Below, piece by piece: positions 11,872 through 23,284 of a DNA stretch of 64,000 bases. The notes below the pieces were generated by a model that was not told the DNA's origin, searched no databases, and saw only the letters and a program-made list of their open reading frames with translations. Origin of the DNA: Miscanthus floridulus (taxonomy: Eukaryota > Streptophyta > Magnoliopsida > Poales > Poaceae). The position numbers were made by a program, and so were the translations under genes. The stretch covers positions 60,005,702-60,069,701 of the forward strand of contig NC_089591.1 of NCBI RefSeq assembly GCF_019320115.1, written 5' to 3'. Each line of letters opens with the position of its first letter. The stretch's first letter is position 1.

Positions 11872-14800
11872 TTAGAAATAATCTTCATGACTAAGATTAG
11901 TTGGATCATAGGTCTCGTCATCACTATCAACATTGTCCAACTCATCAACACTATCTGAAGGAGGAATGTTGTCTTCATTGTCATTGCCTAAACGTAATCG
12001 CTCAAGCATTTGTATGTCCTTCAGATTTTGCACCTCGTCTCCAGCATCCTCGTCATCATCCCTTTCATTGTCTACTTCCATTCCTATCTCTTCGGTTAAG
12101 TTTATGTCAAACCTCCCTTGTAGCCCCTCTTCTTGATAGAACTCTCCATCATATGTGTTTGGGTTGAAGTTGTAATCTTCATTATTTGGGACAGGTAGTT
12201 TACCATGTGGCGATACCTTGTGCACAATAGACCAACCCTTAAGATGCTCGGCGTCTTTGCACGCGTATGATGTATAATAAACCTAGACGGCCTGTTGAGC
12301 CACAATGTAGACATCTTTTCCTGGATAGACAGAATCATGTCGAATCTTGACTAGCCCAAGCTTAGGGGTCCATCTTGTTACTCTAGGATGAAAGCTGTGG
12401 CATTTGAATATGACAGGAGTAAGAGGTTTGGAACCATAGAATGATAGTTCATAGATTTCTTCAATTCTTCCATAATATTCGAGTCCATCAGTTCTAGGCG
12501 TAACAACTCCGCTGTTTGTGGTTTTTCGATTGGGCCGACTCTGCTCATAGCTTGCTGTGTGAAAACAATATACATTCACGTCATAACCAGCAAATGACTT
12601 GACCCTAATGGCACAGCCGTTTGCAACCTGTCTCAGCTCGTCACTTATAGGCGCATCAGTTTGGGCTTTCTGTTTCAACCAACAAATGAAATCGGGGCTC
12701 TCTGGTCCCACACCCTATGAAAGAAGGGTATCATTTTCTTGCGGGGTAGGTTGCCTTGATACATGCTAGGATTGACAAAGAAATTCCCTGTACCAACGAG
12801 AAACAAGGGGGTTGAATGAAGAAACAAGACATACGGCGAAATGAAACAAGTTTGTTCAGAGTTACCTAATGAATGGCTGCACCTCGACAAGGTTGGTCAA
12901 CACATATAGCATGATACTGTGCCACTCTTCATTTTTCAATTGCTTAGTGGTCGATGCACTTGCGCTTTCGAGTTGCCCTTGGAAAAGGTTGAGGTTCGAT
13001 TCATTTTCGCCAGCATTGTGACGAGGGGGTGGATTATAAACGCTAGAAAGGTTCTCAGTGTAGTATTTCTCTATGAAATTCGACACCTCCTCTAGAATGT
13101 ATGCCTCTGTAATGGAAGCCTCAATTTTGGCTTTATTTCTACATTTTTTTGCGAAGAGTCTTCAGACATCTCTCGATTAGATAGCACCAACGGTCCTACA
13201 TGGGCCCCCCCATCCGTGCCTCATATGGGAGGTGCACAATCAAATGCTGCATCAGCAAGAAGAAGCCGGGTGGAAAGATCTTCTCCAACTTACAGAGCAA
13301 CACGGGTGCCGCTTTTTCCAAGTTGTCAATGACGGTCCAAGAGAGCTCCTTGGCACAAAGCTGGTGGAATAAGTAGCTCAACTCTGCCAGCACTTGCTAG
13401 ACATGCTCCGGGACATAGCCTTGAACCATCGCCGGAAGAAGCCGCTCAATCCATATGTGGTAGTCATGACTCTTCATCTCGTTGACTCGCAGAGTGCCTA
13501 AGTTCACTCCCCTCTTTAGATTCACTGCATACCCATCAAGGAACATTAGCGTCTGGATCCATTCGAGTACTTCCCTCCTTTGGTCCTTTTTCAAGACGAA
13601 ATCGGCATTAGGCCTTCTCCAGGTCTTACCACGACTAGGAGGCTGCATCTCTTGATTTGGTCTATCGCACAACATTGCCAGGTCCACTCTAGCCTTAGGG
13701 TTGTCCTTAGACTTTTCAGTGTCCATGAGTGTTGCCCAAAGTGCCTCGGCGACATTCTTTTCAATGTGCATTACATCAATGTTATGTGGTAGAAGAAGGT
13801 CATCGAAATAGGGGAGCCTCGTCATGCCCAAGATATGAGTCCACATATGTTGCTCACCATATCCCACAAAACCACCTTCTTCATTGGGCATGAGAGCATC
13901 TATCTGAGCATGAACCTTGGCACCAATCATCATCGGCGGTGCAGGGTTTGTCACTTTGACACCTTTTGTAAAGTTCTTGATGTCTTGTCTGAATGGATGG
14001 TTAAGAGGTAGGAATTGACGATGTCTATCGAACAACGAATACTTGTTACCCTTCTGCAACCAAATAAACCTCACACCTTCCTTGCACATTGGGCATGGGA
14101 ACTTCCAGTGAACACACTAGGCATAGAATATCCCATACGCTAGGAAGTCATGCAGGGAGTAGTGGTACCAAATGTGCATTTTGAAGGTTGTCTTTATAGC
14201 TCGATCATATGTCCATACCCCTTCGTCCCAAGCACGGACCAATTCATCAAACACGGGCTCCATGAACACACCCATATTACTCCCTAGATGTCTAGGAATT
14301 ATTAACGACAAGAATACGTTATGTCGTTGAAAGGAGACACCGGGGGGGGGAGATTAAGGGGGATAACGAAGATGGGCCAACATGTGTATGGGGTAGCCAT
14401 CATTCCATAAGGATTGAACCCATCTGTTGCCAGTGCGACACGTACATTATGAGCCTCATCTGCTTTATCACGATGTTTGTCATTAAAGCAGATCCAAGCT
14501 TCACCATCGGATGGATGTACCATCTTGTCAGGATTGTACCATTTGCCATTTTTATGCCATGTCATCTATTTCACAGATTCCTCGGTCATGTATAGCCGTT
14601 GGATCCTCGGTAGGAATGAAAGGTACCGTAGGATTTTTACGGGGATCGTAAGTTGCCTCTTCTGGCCATCATCAGAGTCTACCTCTAGGTACCTGGAGGA
14701 TTTACACTTTGGACAGAACTTTGCATGCTCGTGTTCTTTCCTAAATAGGACGCACCCCTTCGGACAAGCATGTATCTGCTCATACGGCATCTTAAGTGCA

Positions 14801-15401
14801 CGAAGGAGTTTCTGTGACTCGTACATGCTTTTTGGTAGAAGGTGGCCCTCCAGAAGTAGGGTGCCAATCACGACCAACATCTTATCGAAGCCTTCTCGAC
14901 TCAAGTTTAACTCAGACTTCAACCCCATTAAGCGTCCAATGGCATCCAGTTGAGAAACCGTTGACCGATCGTGAAGGGGTTTCTGTGTCGAGTCCGTCAT
15001 GTCGTAGAACGCCTGTGCGACTGCCTCCATCTCCTCCTTCTCACATCCCTCATCGAACTGTCCTTGGTGAAAGTCATCTAACATGTCTGCTACCCCGGCA
15101 TCAGCATCAAAAGCCTCCACCCGTGGTCTCACTACCTCCTCTCTCATACGATGGGCTTCACCAAGGTGGACCCACCAGGTGTAGTCCGGTGTAAATCCAT
15201 TCTTCACAAGATGTTTACCATTTCCACCTTATTTACCCTTCTCATGTTTCCACATTTGCTATAGGGACACAAAACTAGGCAATGTCCTTTAGCAGCCTTG
15301 CCAAATGCACTATTTAAGAAAGCATTGGTCTTGTTCATCCATTCATTGGTGTAATCACTCTGACTTCTCTGGCCCGTATACATCCACTGACGGTCATCCA
15401 T
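11872..15401 (-). pseudogene. TNP2-like CACTA transposase, decayed
   Basis: Minus-strand segments give an almost complete plant CACTA transposase. The N-terminal transposase-associated domain (WMYTGQRSQSDYTNEW, 15204-15401) leads to a zinc-binding stretch (CPKGC and FCPKCKSSRYL). The transposase_21 core carries ALATDGFNPYG and LLPHNIDVMHIEKNVAEA (13397-14565); their Asp residues are the likely catalytic ones. A DUF4218-like part follows (12862-13393), then a DUF4216-like part (12283-12711) and an acidic C-terminus (11872-12225). Breaks include a frameshift near 15205, an in-frame stop at 14566-14568 and frame changes near 14300, 14100 and 13395. Some gaps after 13190 may be introns. The enzyme would cut the element ends; this copy should not. 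Confidence 0.85.
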
Positions 15402-15490
15402 CCTCTAGCATATGTATCACCGAGCAAAGTAACCATCAATTGCATCTACATGGTGTTTCTACTGTCTAATAGGTGAGGATACATCCTAAT

Positions 15491-15696
15491 CCCACCCGTG
15501 GATGCGTAGATGAGGTTAGTCTCCATGCTCTACTCCTATCCGAGATAGAATTTTGGCAGCACCTCCTTGCTGTTCTCCAGATACACGTCCTGCCAAAGAA
15601 GAGTGCGTATCCGGAGAACAACATGGAGGTGATGCCGAAACTCTATCTCGGATCAGAACAGACCATGAAAACTAACCCATCTACGTATCCGTGGGC
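15491..15696. other. Fold-back with about 95-bp stem in the 5' region of CACTA element 1
   Basis: Left arm 15491-15587 and right arm 15603-15696 are imperfect inverted repeats around a loop of about 15 bases. Paired landmarks are GGATGCGTAGATG with CATCTACGTATCC, CCGAGATAGA with TCTATCTCGG, and TTCTCCAGATAC with GTATCCGGAGAA. It lies just upstream of the TNP2 coding start, in likely 5' UTR or first intron. A transcript from either strand would form a long hairpin of miRNA-precursor size. Confidence 0.85.
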
Positions 15697-15724
15697 TGTC
15701 TAAAAAACATGGACAATCCAAAAC

Positions 15725-15772
15725 AGATACGGTCGTAGATATGCAAAGATCTGCATACCTCCAACCGTATCT
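15725..15772. other. Short two-part hairpin in the 5' region of CACTA element 1
   Basis: AGATACGGT (15725-15733) pairs perfectly with ACCGTATCT (15764-15772), and inside it TATGCA (15740-15745) pairs with TGCATA (15752-15757) around a 6-base loop. It sits about 30 bases beyond the longer fold-back. Confidence 0.75.
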
Positions 15773-16164
15773 CTTTCGAACGGGAGACGCCTAACTGGGT
15801 TACGTGATCTACGACCATGATACGAAAGAGGGGTTATACCTAGGGTGGCGGAGGAGTTAGGCTAGCGGGGCCGTGGTGGGTCGGTGCAGTGGCGAGGCGA
15901 CGCGGTGCAGGCAGACCCGCAGTGGCGAGGAAGACGATCGGGGTCACCGAGATACTTCGGCTCGGCTATGACGGCTCTTCTCTGCAAAAAAAGAACAAAA
16001 TACTATCTTAGTTCAAAATTTCGGCAGAACCTCTCCTGCACGGTGAGGTATCCAAAACCTACAAAAAAACATACGGCATGATGGCCGACAACCACATATA
16101 CATATGCATTCAATTCAACATATCATTGCCAAGTCATATTCATCCACCACCACCGTCGCCATTG

Positions 16165-16236
16165 CCGCCACTCTACTCTTCTACTACTACAACCACCATC
16201 ACCACCGCCACTCTACTCTTCTACTACTACAACCAC
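16165..16236. repeat. Direct repeat (two copies, about 46 bp) in CACTA element 1
   Basis: GCCACTCTACTCTTCTACTA plus CTACAACCACC is present twice in tandem, in the non-coding 5' region of the element. Confidence 0.7.
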
Positions 16237-16714
16237 CACCTATTAGATATCACATGTGGAGATGTCCTGGTTTGTAAGTATTGTACGTGATAACGTGCAC
16301 CAAACCTTCTTAAATTTTTATCACATCCTCCACATACGATATCATGACATCTCGACAAGTTTTATGATTTTTAGACTTCGTTTGCATTTTATAGAATTTA
16401 AAAACAATTCGTCCGCAAGCTCGTGGTCATGTTTCATGCACAAGATGTTCAAAATTTTAGGTCCGTTCCTGGATACGGCCTCACACTACACTCAATACCA
16501 TGAATATCATTTTTTGAATCATTAAATTCCATTATTCGATGCACGTGCAGTTCAAATTTGCATTTTCTAAAAAAAAATCAATCAAATGAAATAAATTAAC
16601 TAAATATAGCAAAAGGCCATAAAATGTACCAAATTTTAACATGGAGTCTCATGTATTGTAGGAGGACTCGAGAAAAATTTTGGAGTTCAAAAGTGGGAAA
16701 AAATAGTTTGTCGT

Positions 16715-17030
16715 TATTCTTTGCCGAGTGTCAGGGTCTGGCACTCGGCAAAGAAGTGGTTTGCCGAGTGTCTACCCGCTGGCACTCGGCAAACCTGGAC
16801 GGCAGGCGGCGACCGTTACCTGACGCCGCTTTTTGTCGAGCGTCATGGTTTGCCGAGTGCCTGACACTCGGCAAAAAGGGCCTTTGCCGAGTGTGTGGCT
16901 TTGCCGAGTGCCTGACACTCGGCAAAGCCTTCTTTTACCGAGTGTGGCACTCGGCATACCGGGTGCGGCACTCGGCATGCTGAGTACCCAACTTTTAGCC
17001 CTCAAAAGTTGCACTCGACAAATGATCTGT
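16715..17030. repeat. 5' subterminal repeat array of CACTA element 1
   Basis: About a dozen TTTGCCGAGTG / CACTCGGCAAA motifs in alternating orientation sit within 300 bp of the 17041 end. The non-repeat sequence just inside (16310-16700) is the segment that CACTA element 2 carries twice, as an inverted pair. Confidence 0.9.
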
Positions 17031-17044
17031 TTCCCATAGTGATG

Positions 17045-18551
17045 TGTGTCACCAAGTCTGTGTCCCGGCGCCTCTTGCTCCCTTTTCCAGCCGCTTGATA
17101 CCTCCCGTAGCCTCCCATCTAGCTAAACCCATTATCTGGACTCCATCAACCCAAACCACAAATAGTAACCTGGCCCAAACCCTAAGTCCTCATTTGGTGA
17201 AGCTCCAGTCAGTTTCTTCGTGAACTATAGCAAATAGTCATTTTTAATTTGTCTCTCTTCTAAAAATGAACTAGGAGCTGTTGAGATCATTATCTTTTGT
17301 TTCACTGTCTTTGGCTCCTCCATGCACTGAAAATCAGGGCCCTAAACTTGCTGGATACTTCGCCATAGCTTGAGAAGACGAGCCAAACTTATCGACAACA
17401 ATAGGAATGGTTTGAAAAAAAATGAATTTGGTAGACACCGGGGATAGAAAATGCTAGTTGAGATTTAGCTTTCCTAATTTATTTTTTCTTCGACCATGAT
17501 GTCCCATGGAGTTCTTTAGTGACTGAAGAAGTGTCAATTAACCAAGCACCGCACACGTTCATGTTGGAATGAACTACTCGAGCTATAAAATGGTTATTAT
17601 GCACTTACATTATTTGAACTCTTATAAAGCTACTTCTTCTAATCATAAATACAATTTCATCGTGCTAAATCAAAACTTTAAACTTTGACTATCAGTACTA
17701 TTAGATTTATTGTAGTTCTTTTGATTTGAGATTATTTTTTTCTAGATATTGGAAGTTGAAGTTTAAAATTCATGACTTAGGACAGAATCACATATATATA
17801 GATATAATATTAGTGAATAGAGAAAATACTACCGTTATTCACATCATTATGGGAAATTCATGATAAGAGCGTCTGCGTTGTACTGTGTAATTCTAAAAAA
17901 AAGGAAGACCAAAAATATATATATACATATCCCTTCCATATGTAAGAATTCTGAAGTACGTAATCACAAAACTTGATGCACGCACAACTTGATGCCTGAC
18001 ATTTCAAAGCAATGCATGGTGGAAACCCTAAATTGTGTATGAAAGGTAAGAGTACATGGAAATAAATCACATATAGTACAACGTACATAAACTGATCAAC
18101 ATAATTTTCCCAACACTAGGAAAGTAGGAATCCATAGCTAAATTAGTGACGAAGCCATCTCACAGGAGATAGTGGGGACGTAATGTTGCAACAAACTGAA
18201 GAACACATTGAAGAGTATAGGAAATGTCTAAACACTACTCATGAGTCGTCTATTGAGGATGCTGTTGCAAATCATGGGTGAGAAATTGACTGGTTGCCCT
18301 AGTAGCTGACCAAAATATTGCAGCCGAGAGCATGGTTTCCTGGTGAATTTCAGAAGAAGCATTTGATGAAGAAAGGCATGGCGGGATGGTTCTTATAAAT
18401 GCTGATGTGAAATGAATTTGTGTGATGCCGCAAGTTGTCTAAAAAAACTGAAACCTGCGTGCATCTCTATCCTACTAGGTAGTGCTATTTCTGCAAGTAA
18501 TCAACGTGCAAGAAAAAGAATGAGATCAGCAAAGGTACTTGGATGTGCTGT
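17045..18551. other. Intergenic, downstream of the ERF gene; no gene seen
   Basis: AT-rich non-coding sequence. I see no protein domain, tRNA or complete transposon here. The part next to 18551 should include the 3' UTR of the ERF gene; no clear polyadenylation signal could be singled out. Confidence 0.5.
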
Positions 18552-19922
18552 TTAGTCCATGAAGGTAAGCGAATGAGGAGACTGTGAGTGCAGTGGGGAA
18601 GAAGAAGAGGCAGGCGTTACCGGGACGTGATCGCATGACATGTCCGTCCCGGTTGCCGCCGCAGTTGTCGCTGTGTTTATGCCGGCCTCATCACCGGCGA
18701 AGCGCCCGTGATGGAGAAAGAGGCCGCGAGTGCTATCAATGTCGTAGTCCCAGAAGGAGCTTCCTGGGCCCCACGCGCTGAGCCATGCCTCGTCGGCCGG
18801 ACCCCACTCGCTGCCAGCAGGAGCCTCCGGCGAGTGAATCATTTGACCCGAGTCTGGCAAGGTCGTCTCACCAGAGCTGCCTTCTAGCCACGACGATGTC
18901 GCAACAGCAGGCTGTGGCTGCTTGTCCGACGATCCTTCTGCGTCCGGCGGCGTTTGCTGCGTGTTTTCCTCGCCAGGAGTCTGTGGAGGCGACGACGACG
19001 ACGTGGAGCCCGACGCAGCGGCAGCTGTCGGCGCGGCTGCGGATGCCGCGCTGGTGCGGCCGCTTCCCCCGGCGTGGCCCTTCCCGAAGAACCGATCCGG
19101 GAAGTTGAGCCGCGCGTTCTCGCCGCGGAGCTTGAAGGCCTCGCGGTCGTAGGCCATGGCGGCGTCCTCGGCGGAGTCGAACGTGCCGAGCCAGAGTCGC
19201 GTGCGGTTCCTCGGCAGCCTGATCTCGGCCACCCACTTCCCCCAGTGCCGCTGCCGCACGCCGCGGTACAGCTTCTGAGGCGGCGGCGGCGGAGCGCGCA
19301 GCAGGTGCTGGTACAGCGAAGGCAGGACGCCCGCGGCCAGCCCGCCGCGCGGGCTCAGGTTCAGCGCCTCGCTCCAGTACCGCAGCAGATGCTGCTGCTG
19401 CTGCGGGCCCTCCGGCAGCAACAGCTGCGCCTGGTACTGAGTCGGCGCGCCGAACGATATCATCTGCTGCTGGCGCTGCAACGGCGCTTGATGAGCCTGC
19501 TGCTGCTGTGGCGACTCCGCCGGCTGTGATGACACGCTGGCGGAGTGCTGCCACGGCGGGAGCTCCAGCCGCGGGGCGCTGCCCACCGGCGTGGAGGAGG
19601 GCTCGTACGCGAACGGGAACAGATGCCGCGCCGAGGGCGGCGACAGCGGCGCCGGCGAGGTGGCGCCTGCAGCGCTGGCGCGAGGGGAAGGCGGGGCCGA
19701 CGAAGACGTCGTCGTGGACAGCGACGACGCGGACCGCTGGAAGCGGTCCGGCGCCCGTCCGATCTTCTTGAGCGGGCGCAGCAGTGCCGCCGACGCGTCC
19801 TCCATCACCGGCGCCAGCTGCCGCCGCGGCTGTATGGGCATGACGCCTTTGCCCTTCCACCTTCTGCCCCCACGACCGCCCCCCGCGCCACCGCCACCGC
19901 CACCGCTCTCGCTCGCGTCCAT
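18552..19922 (-). CDS. AP2/ERF transcription factor, DREB A-6 / RAP2.4-ERF053 type
   Basis: A 456-residue protein in one uninterrupted exon. It holds one AP2/ERF domain at about residues 219-275 (start [17 protein letters not shown], end GENARLNFP). Val at the DREB-specific position and the [15 protein letters not shown] stretch are typical of the A-6 group (RAP2.4 in Arabidopsis). The N-terminus has the group's WKGKGV...PIQPRRQL and [15 protein letters not shown] motifs; the flanks are Ser/Pro/Gln/Ala-rich, fitting a transcriptional regulator. The start at 19920-19922 was chosen because the frame upstream lacks family similarity and this ATG has G at -3 and +4. Such proteins act in the nucleus on DRE/GCC-like elements and often respond to drought, salt or light; that is family knowledge. 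Third positions are strongly GC-rich, as in many grass genes. It stands alone between transposons. Confidence 0.93.
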   Translation of the reverse strand: MDASESGGGGGGAGGGRGGRRWKGKGVMPIQPRRQLAPVMEDASAALLRPLKKIGRAPDRFQRSASSLSTTTSSSAPPSPRASAAGATSPAPLSPPSARHLFPFAYEPSSTPVGSAPRLELPPWQHSASVSSQPAESPQQQQAHQAPLQRQQQMISFGAPTQYQAQLLLPEGPQQQQHLLRYWSEALNLSPRGGLAAGVLPSLYQHLLRAPPPPPQKLYRGVRQRHWGKWVAEIRLPRNRTRLWLGTFDSAEDAAMAYDREAFKLRGENARLNFPDRFFGKGHAGGSGRTSAASAAAPTAAAASGSTSSSSPPQTPGEENTQQTPPDAEGSSDKQPQPAVATSSWLEGSSGETTLPDSGQMIHSPEAPAGSEWGPADEAWLSAWGPGSSFWDYDIDSTRGLFLHHGRFAGDEAGINTATTAAATGTDMSCDHVPVTPASSSSPLHSQSPHSLTFMD

Positions 19923-19984
19923 GCCCCGACCGGCAATCGATGCCAAGATGCGCGCAACCGAAATCCCCAGTACTACAGCAACAA

Positions 19985-19990
19985 TATATA
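19985..19990 (-). promoter_or_regulatory. Candidate TATA box of the ERF gene
   Basis: TATATA on the minus strand lies about 62 bases before the ATG, which would leave a 5' UTR of roughly 30-35 bases. A second candidate is TTTATAAG at about 20200-20207, giving a longer leader. Sequence cannot choose between them. Confidence 0.35.
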
Positions 19991-19999
19991 GACGACAAA

Positions 20000-20676
20000 A
20001 GCCTCGTAAAAAAACCAATCCTTAGACCAACTTGCAGCAAGGGAGCATGGACGGGCGAACGAACTGCCGGTGAATGATTCGCTCCGCTCGCGGGCGACCG
20101 GCTGGCGGCGCGGGGAGAGCTAGGCAGCTAGCGTGCACGCGTGGTGTGTGGGCGTTTGGTTCTGGATGTTCCGGAGACGAGTGCGACCAAAATGATTCGC
20201 TTATAAAGGTCGTGCCCTCGTGGGGTTCACGAAGCAACAAAGCTACGCGTGATTTTTCACCCAGCTCGCCTCGACCTAAACCGAGCCAGGAAAATGATCT
20301 CCTTGGTCCGTCGGTGCCCGGGCCCCGCCTCGCATTGACTCGTGGAGAGCCGTCGGATGCCGACACGTCGTGGCGGCACGGATCTTGACGCCACGGTCGG
20401 GACCGCGACATATGGGCTTTTTCTGTTGCTGTCACCACGGCGTGGACGGCACTGATCGCTCGCTAGATTTTGACCCCTCCTCCGTTGCTTTCCTTGCACT
20501 CCAATCTGCCCCCATGATGTTATCCCCACACACACTGGCAGTGACTTGTTTTTAAATTGAAGTTTTTGGGAGTTTCCAACCAATCCCATCACGCGCCACA
20601 ATTATTGCCTTGATGCTTCTAGGTTAAAATAGACCGTTCAGCAATGTTGTCGGTACTACCGATTCAAGGTAGGTAC
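20000..20676. promoter_or_regulatory. Upstream region of the ERF gene
   Basis: The first 500 bases are moderately GC-rich and hold no transposon that I can recognise, so this is the likely core promoter of the ERF gene. Several long open frames here and antisense to the gene are GC-driven and show no domain. Confidence 0.35.
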
Positions 20677-20677
20677 G

Positions 20678-21242
20678 AAGGCATCTCTAACAGTAGCAGG
20701 AGTTATCTATCAACTTTAAAAGTTGTTCATTAAATATAGAGGAAGTACTCAGCTGACTTAAAATAAATCAATTTCTAGAGTTATGTTAAATTAAATTATT
20801 TTAAATTTAACTAATTTTATAGGACTGACATCAAGACCCCGAATAATACACTACAAAATTACATCTAATGAAACTAATCTGATGTCATAATAAGTATCTG
20901 TGCTTATATCTATAAATTTGGACAAAACTTACTCCCTTTCAAATTCCCTTTCAACAACATACTCACGTTCAAATTGTAAGTCGTTGACTTTTCTAGATAC
21001 ATTGCTTTTATATATATCTGAACAAAAGCAATGTATCTAGAAAAGCAGAACGGCTTCGAGTTTGGAATGGAGGGAGTACTCTCTAATTTTCTAATGTACT
21101 AGAGGTATTAAAGTTTGCCTACACCTTGCAGTACTATGTTGTAGATTGACTACCAGTTACTATATGAGCTAGTAATGGTCTACCTTCTTTTATGCTTACC
21201 TAAATCATCTACCTAGTTGTAACTTGTTAGAGACGCCCTTAG
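20678..21242. mobile_element. Non-autonomous terminal-inverted-repeat element with a nested MITE
   Basis: The left end GAAGGCATCTCTAACAG (about 20678-20694) is matched by an inverted copy CTTGTTAGAGACGCCCTT (about 21223-21240). Ends of the type GGGCATCTCTAACAG bound small DNA transposons in grasses. No coding sequence lies between them, and a Stowaway-like MITE sits inside at 20932. The target duplication is not certain, so boundaries are good to a few bases only. Confidence 0.5.
20932..21076. mobile_element. Stowaway-like MITE, TA target duplication
   Basis: 145 bp starting CTCCCTTTCAAATTCC and ending TTTGGAATGGAGGGAG, with TA on each side (20930-20931 and 21077-21078). Internally it folds back: TAGATACATTGCTTTT pairs with AAAAGCAATGTATCTA. 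Family-typical size and ends. Confidence 0.88.
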
Positions 21243-21311
21243 GGCATATCGAACATATATAGTCAAGTATTGGCTATGAGAATCATTGGTCATCTGTAGT
21301 ATCTATATATA

Positions 21312-21537
21312 CTCCCTCGGTCATATAATATAGTGCATTTTATAATTTCTAAGAGAACTTAAGGAAATCCTCAAATGACGCATGTATCCATAGATTAAAC
21401 CCAATTAAGATGTTCCTCTTCAAATTACGGTTTTTTTAACAAACTTTGACAATCTAGGCATTTACACCATATAGAATGCACTATATTTCAATACAAACTT
21501 TTAGAAGTCGCAATGCACTATGTTTCGACGAAGGGAG
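21312..21537. mobile_element. Stowaway-like MITE, TA target duplication
   Basis: 226 bp starting CTCCCTCGGTC and ending CGACGAAGGGAG, flanked by TA (21310-21311 and 21538-21539). The halves are partly complementary (ATATAGTGCATT with AATGCACTATAT). About 1.4 kb upstream of the ERF start codon. Confidence 0.88.
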
Positions 21538-21539
21538 TA

Positions 21540-22589
21540 TGACACATTATTAGACAGTCCGTCCAATGAATTAGTTATATGCTCTTCTGATTTAGTCATA
21601 ATTCACCTATAATCAAGTATTAAACTATACATGCATCTTAAATTATGTTATAATATAGACCTGCTACTAGCTAGTTAGAAGCTAGCAATTTTCTCTCCGC
21701 TCTTCATCAACTGTCCTCCACGTCGTAGGACAAATAATGACGAGGACTAGCAGACTGTATCTCATTGGACATTGGAGAGAAGCGCGCTTATTATGCAGTA
21801 GGTAAGAGAACCTATGGAAGTGATTAGCTTTCTTAATTGTTTTTAATAGAAAGATTAGTTTTCTTAATCGCACGCCAGATGGGGCTCCAATGGGATTTTG
21901 TCCATGCGTGCTTTCCCCCTGGGCTAGTTCGTACGAACTGCCAGAAGGAGAAATGAATTAATTAGATCATCTCTTTGCTAAACCTGTATTCTAGCTTATC
22001 CCCTCCGAATTGGTTAAGCTAGCGGTAGGCTTTGCTGAATAAACTAACATGGCTAACCTAAAGCTCTGCTTGTTGTTAGGGCAGTGTCCTACTTTAGGCC
22101 CCTCCCCACGTGATTTGTCCTGGGGATCGCCATGCATGAATTGCTCGATCGAGGTAGCAGCATGCTGTTCGATTCTGCGTGCTGTTTCCGTTCCGGAACT
22201 AACGATAAGCATGCATCGATGCAGTATGCATGTTGCTTTCTCATGATCATCGCCTTTGTTGTATGTGCTTCAGCAGGCCATAGAGGCAGCTTCAATTCTC
22301 TGCCGCTGTATTTTCATTGGTACCCGGTGTATGGGGATGCAAGGCATGTAGCGTGTTAACGCTAATGCCTTCTTCAGTGAGCTCTCAGCACAGCAGGAAG
22401 CCAGAGGCAGCAGGTGGGGAAGTCCTAGCTCATGTCCTAGTCATGTCAGCACAACTCGGCCGCCGTACCACGCCACTAGCATCGATCGGTGGACATCGTG
22501 GATCCACGGTAACCTTGTCACTGGTGTGCCAGATTCTTCCGGAAAATATGACCAAAAGGAAGAGATCGATCGAAGCGGCGGGGCAGGGA
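21540..22589. other. Intergenic; no gene seen
   Basis: Mixed-composition sequence with no recognisable domain, RNA gene or complete transposon. Confidence 0.4.
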
Positions 22590-23270
22590 TTGGAGCTCTC
22601 TTTTTGGGCGCATAAGGCTCTGGGGCACGCGTGCTCGAGGACGTACCCCCCCTGCCGGCTGCCGCTCGCGTGGCATCATCGATCGCTTTCGGCACCAACG
22701 GCACAACAGGCCCAACAAAAAGATCTTTCACTTGCCCTCCTCTCCCTGCGGAATTGCAGGAAAAAGAAAAGTCCACGAACGCGTTGTGTACGTACGGTAC
22801 GTCCAACAAAAATCTGCTACTTCCTACTGCTATCTGCCCGCGGAGGAGGGCGGGCCCCGCCATCAAACCGGCCGGCGGCTCGTGGCCACGCACCACCGCC
22901 GTACGTGACAGTGCTCCCGCAGGCCGCAGCCGCCCACCCACTCCGAGGCGGTACGCAGCATCGATCATGCACGCGATCGTTTGTGGTCGAAGCGGCCGCG
23001 ACGGCACCCTCGTTCCCGTTGCGTGTCGCTCGCGCGAGGGGGGCCCAGCCCGCCCCCGGCCGTCGATCAGCCGGCCGGCCGGTGGCTTTGACCCCAAGCG
23101 GCCGGGACACGGTTTATTTGGTGCGTTCCTAGGCGGCGGCACCCAGCTGGCTGGCGGCCGGCCAGGGCGGGCGCTGACCTTGTTGCTCCTGGTCTGTGCG
23201 TGCAAATTGGGAGAGGCGCGCAGAGACTTTTGTTCTGGCCGATGCACGTCTGCCAACCCGCACGACACTG
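22590..23270. other. GC-rich block of unknown role
   Basis: A compact GC- and CpG-rich stretch in AT-rich surroundings. Long frames exist on both strands (plus 22317-23132, minus 22441-23280), but neither looks like a known protein. Both have the Arg/Pro/Gly/Ala excess expected when GC-rich non-coding DNA is translated. It could be a CpG island, a distal regulatory block for the ERF gene, or the relic of a first exon. I assign no function. Confidence 0.35.
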
Positions 23271-23284
23271 CCGCAACCACACAC

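Larger units (their letters stand above)
8634..17041 (-). mobile_element. Full-length CACTA (En/Spm) transposon, element 1
   Basis: The element begins CACTACTGG at 8634 and ends CCATAGTG at 17041. It is flanked by a perfect 3-bp duplication ATG (8631-8633 and 17042-17044), the target size of CACTA elements. The first 30 bases of the two ends match at about 20 positions as inverted repeats. Both ends hold arrays of TTTGCCGAGTG and its complement (8650-9195 and 16715-17030), the expected binding sites for the element's own TNP1-like protein. Both genes run on the minus strand: a TNP2-like transposase (11872-15401), then a TNP1-like gene (about 9720-11660). Length is 8408 bp. Stops and frameshifts make it non-autonomous now, but it has both ends and could respond to a transposase in trans. 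Confidence 0.92.

Noticed and set aside
14341..14351. Run of G (and run of C at 50109-50121) as possible regulatory signal
   Set aside because: Simple homopolymers inside decayed elements; also prone to sequencing error.
18868..20040. Long open frames on both strands over the ERF gene (up to 390 codons in another frame)
   Set aside because: They overlap a frame with a clear AP2 domain and are explained by high GC; translations are Ala/Arg/Gly-rich without domains.
22317..23280. 271- and 279-codon frames in the GC-rich block
   Set aside because: Opposite strands over the same bases, biased composition, no recognisable motif. Not enough for a gene call.
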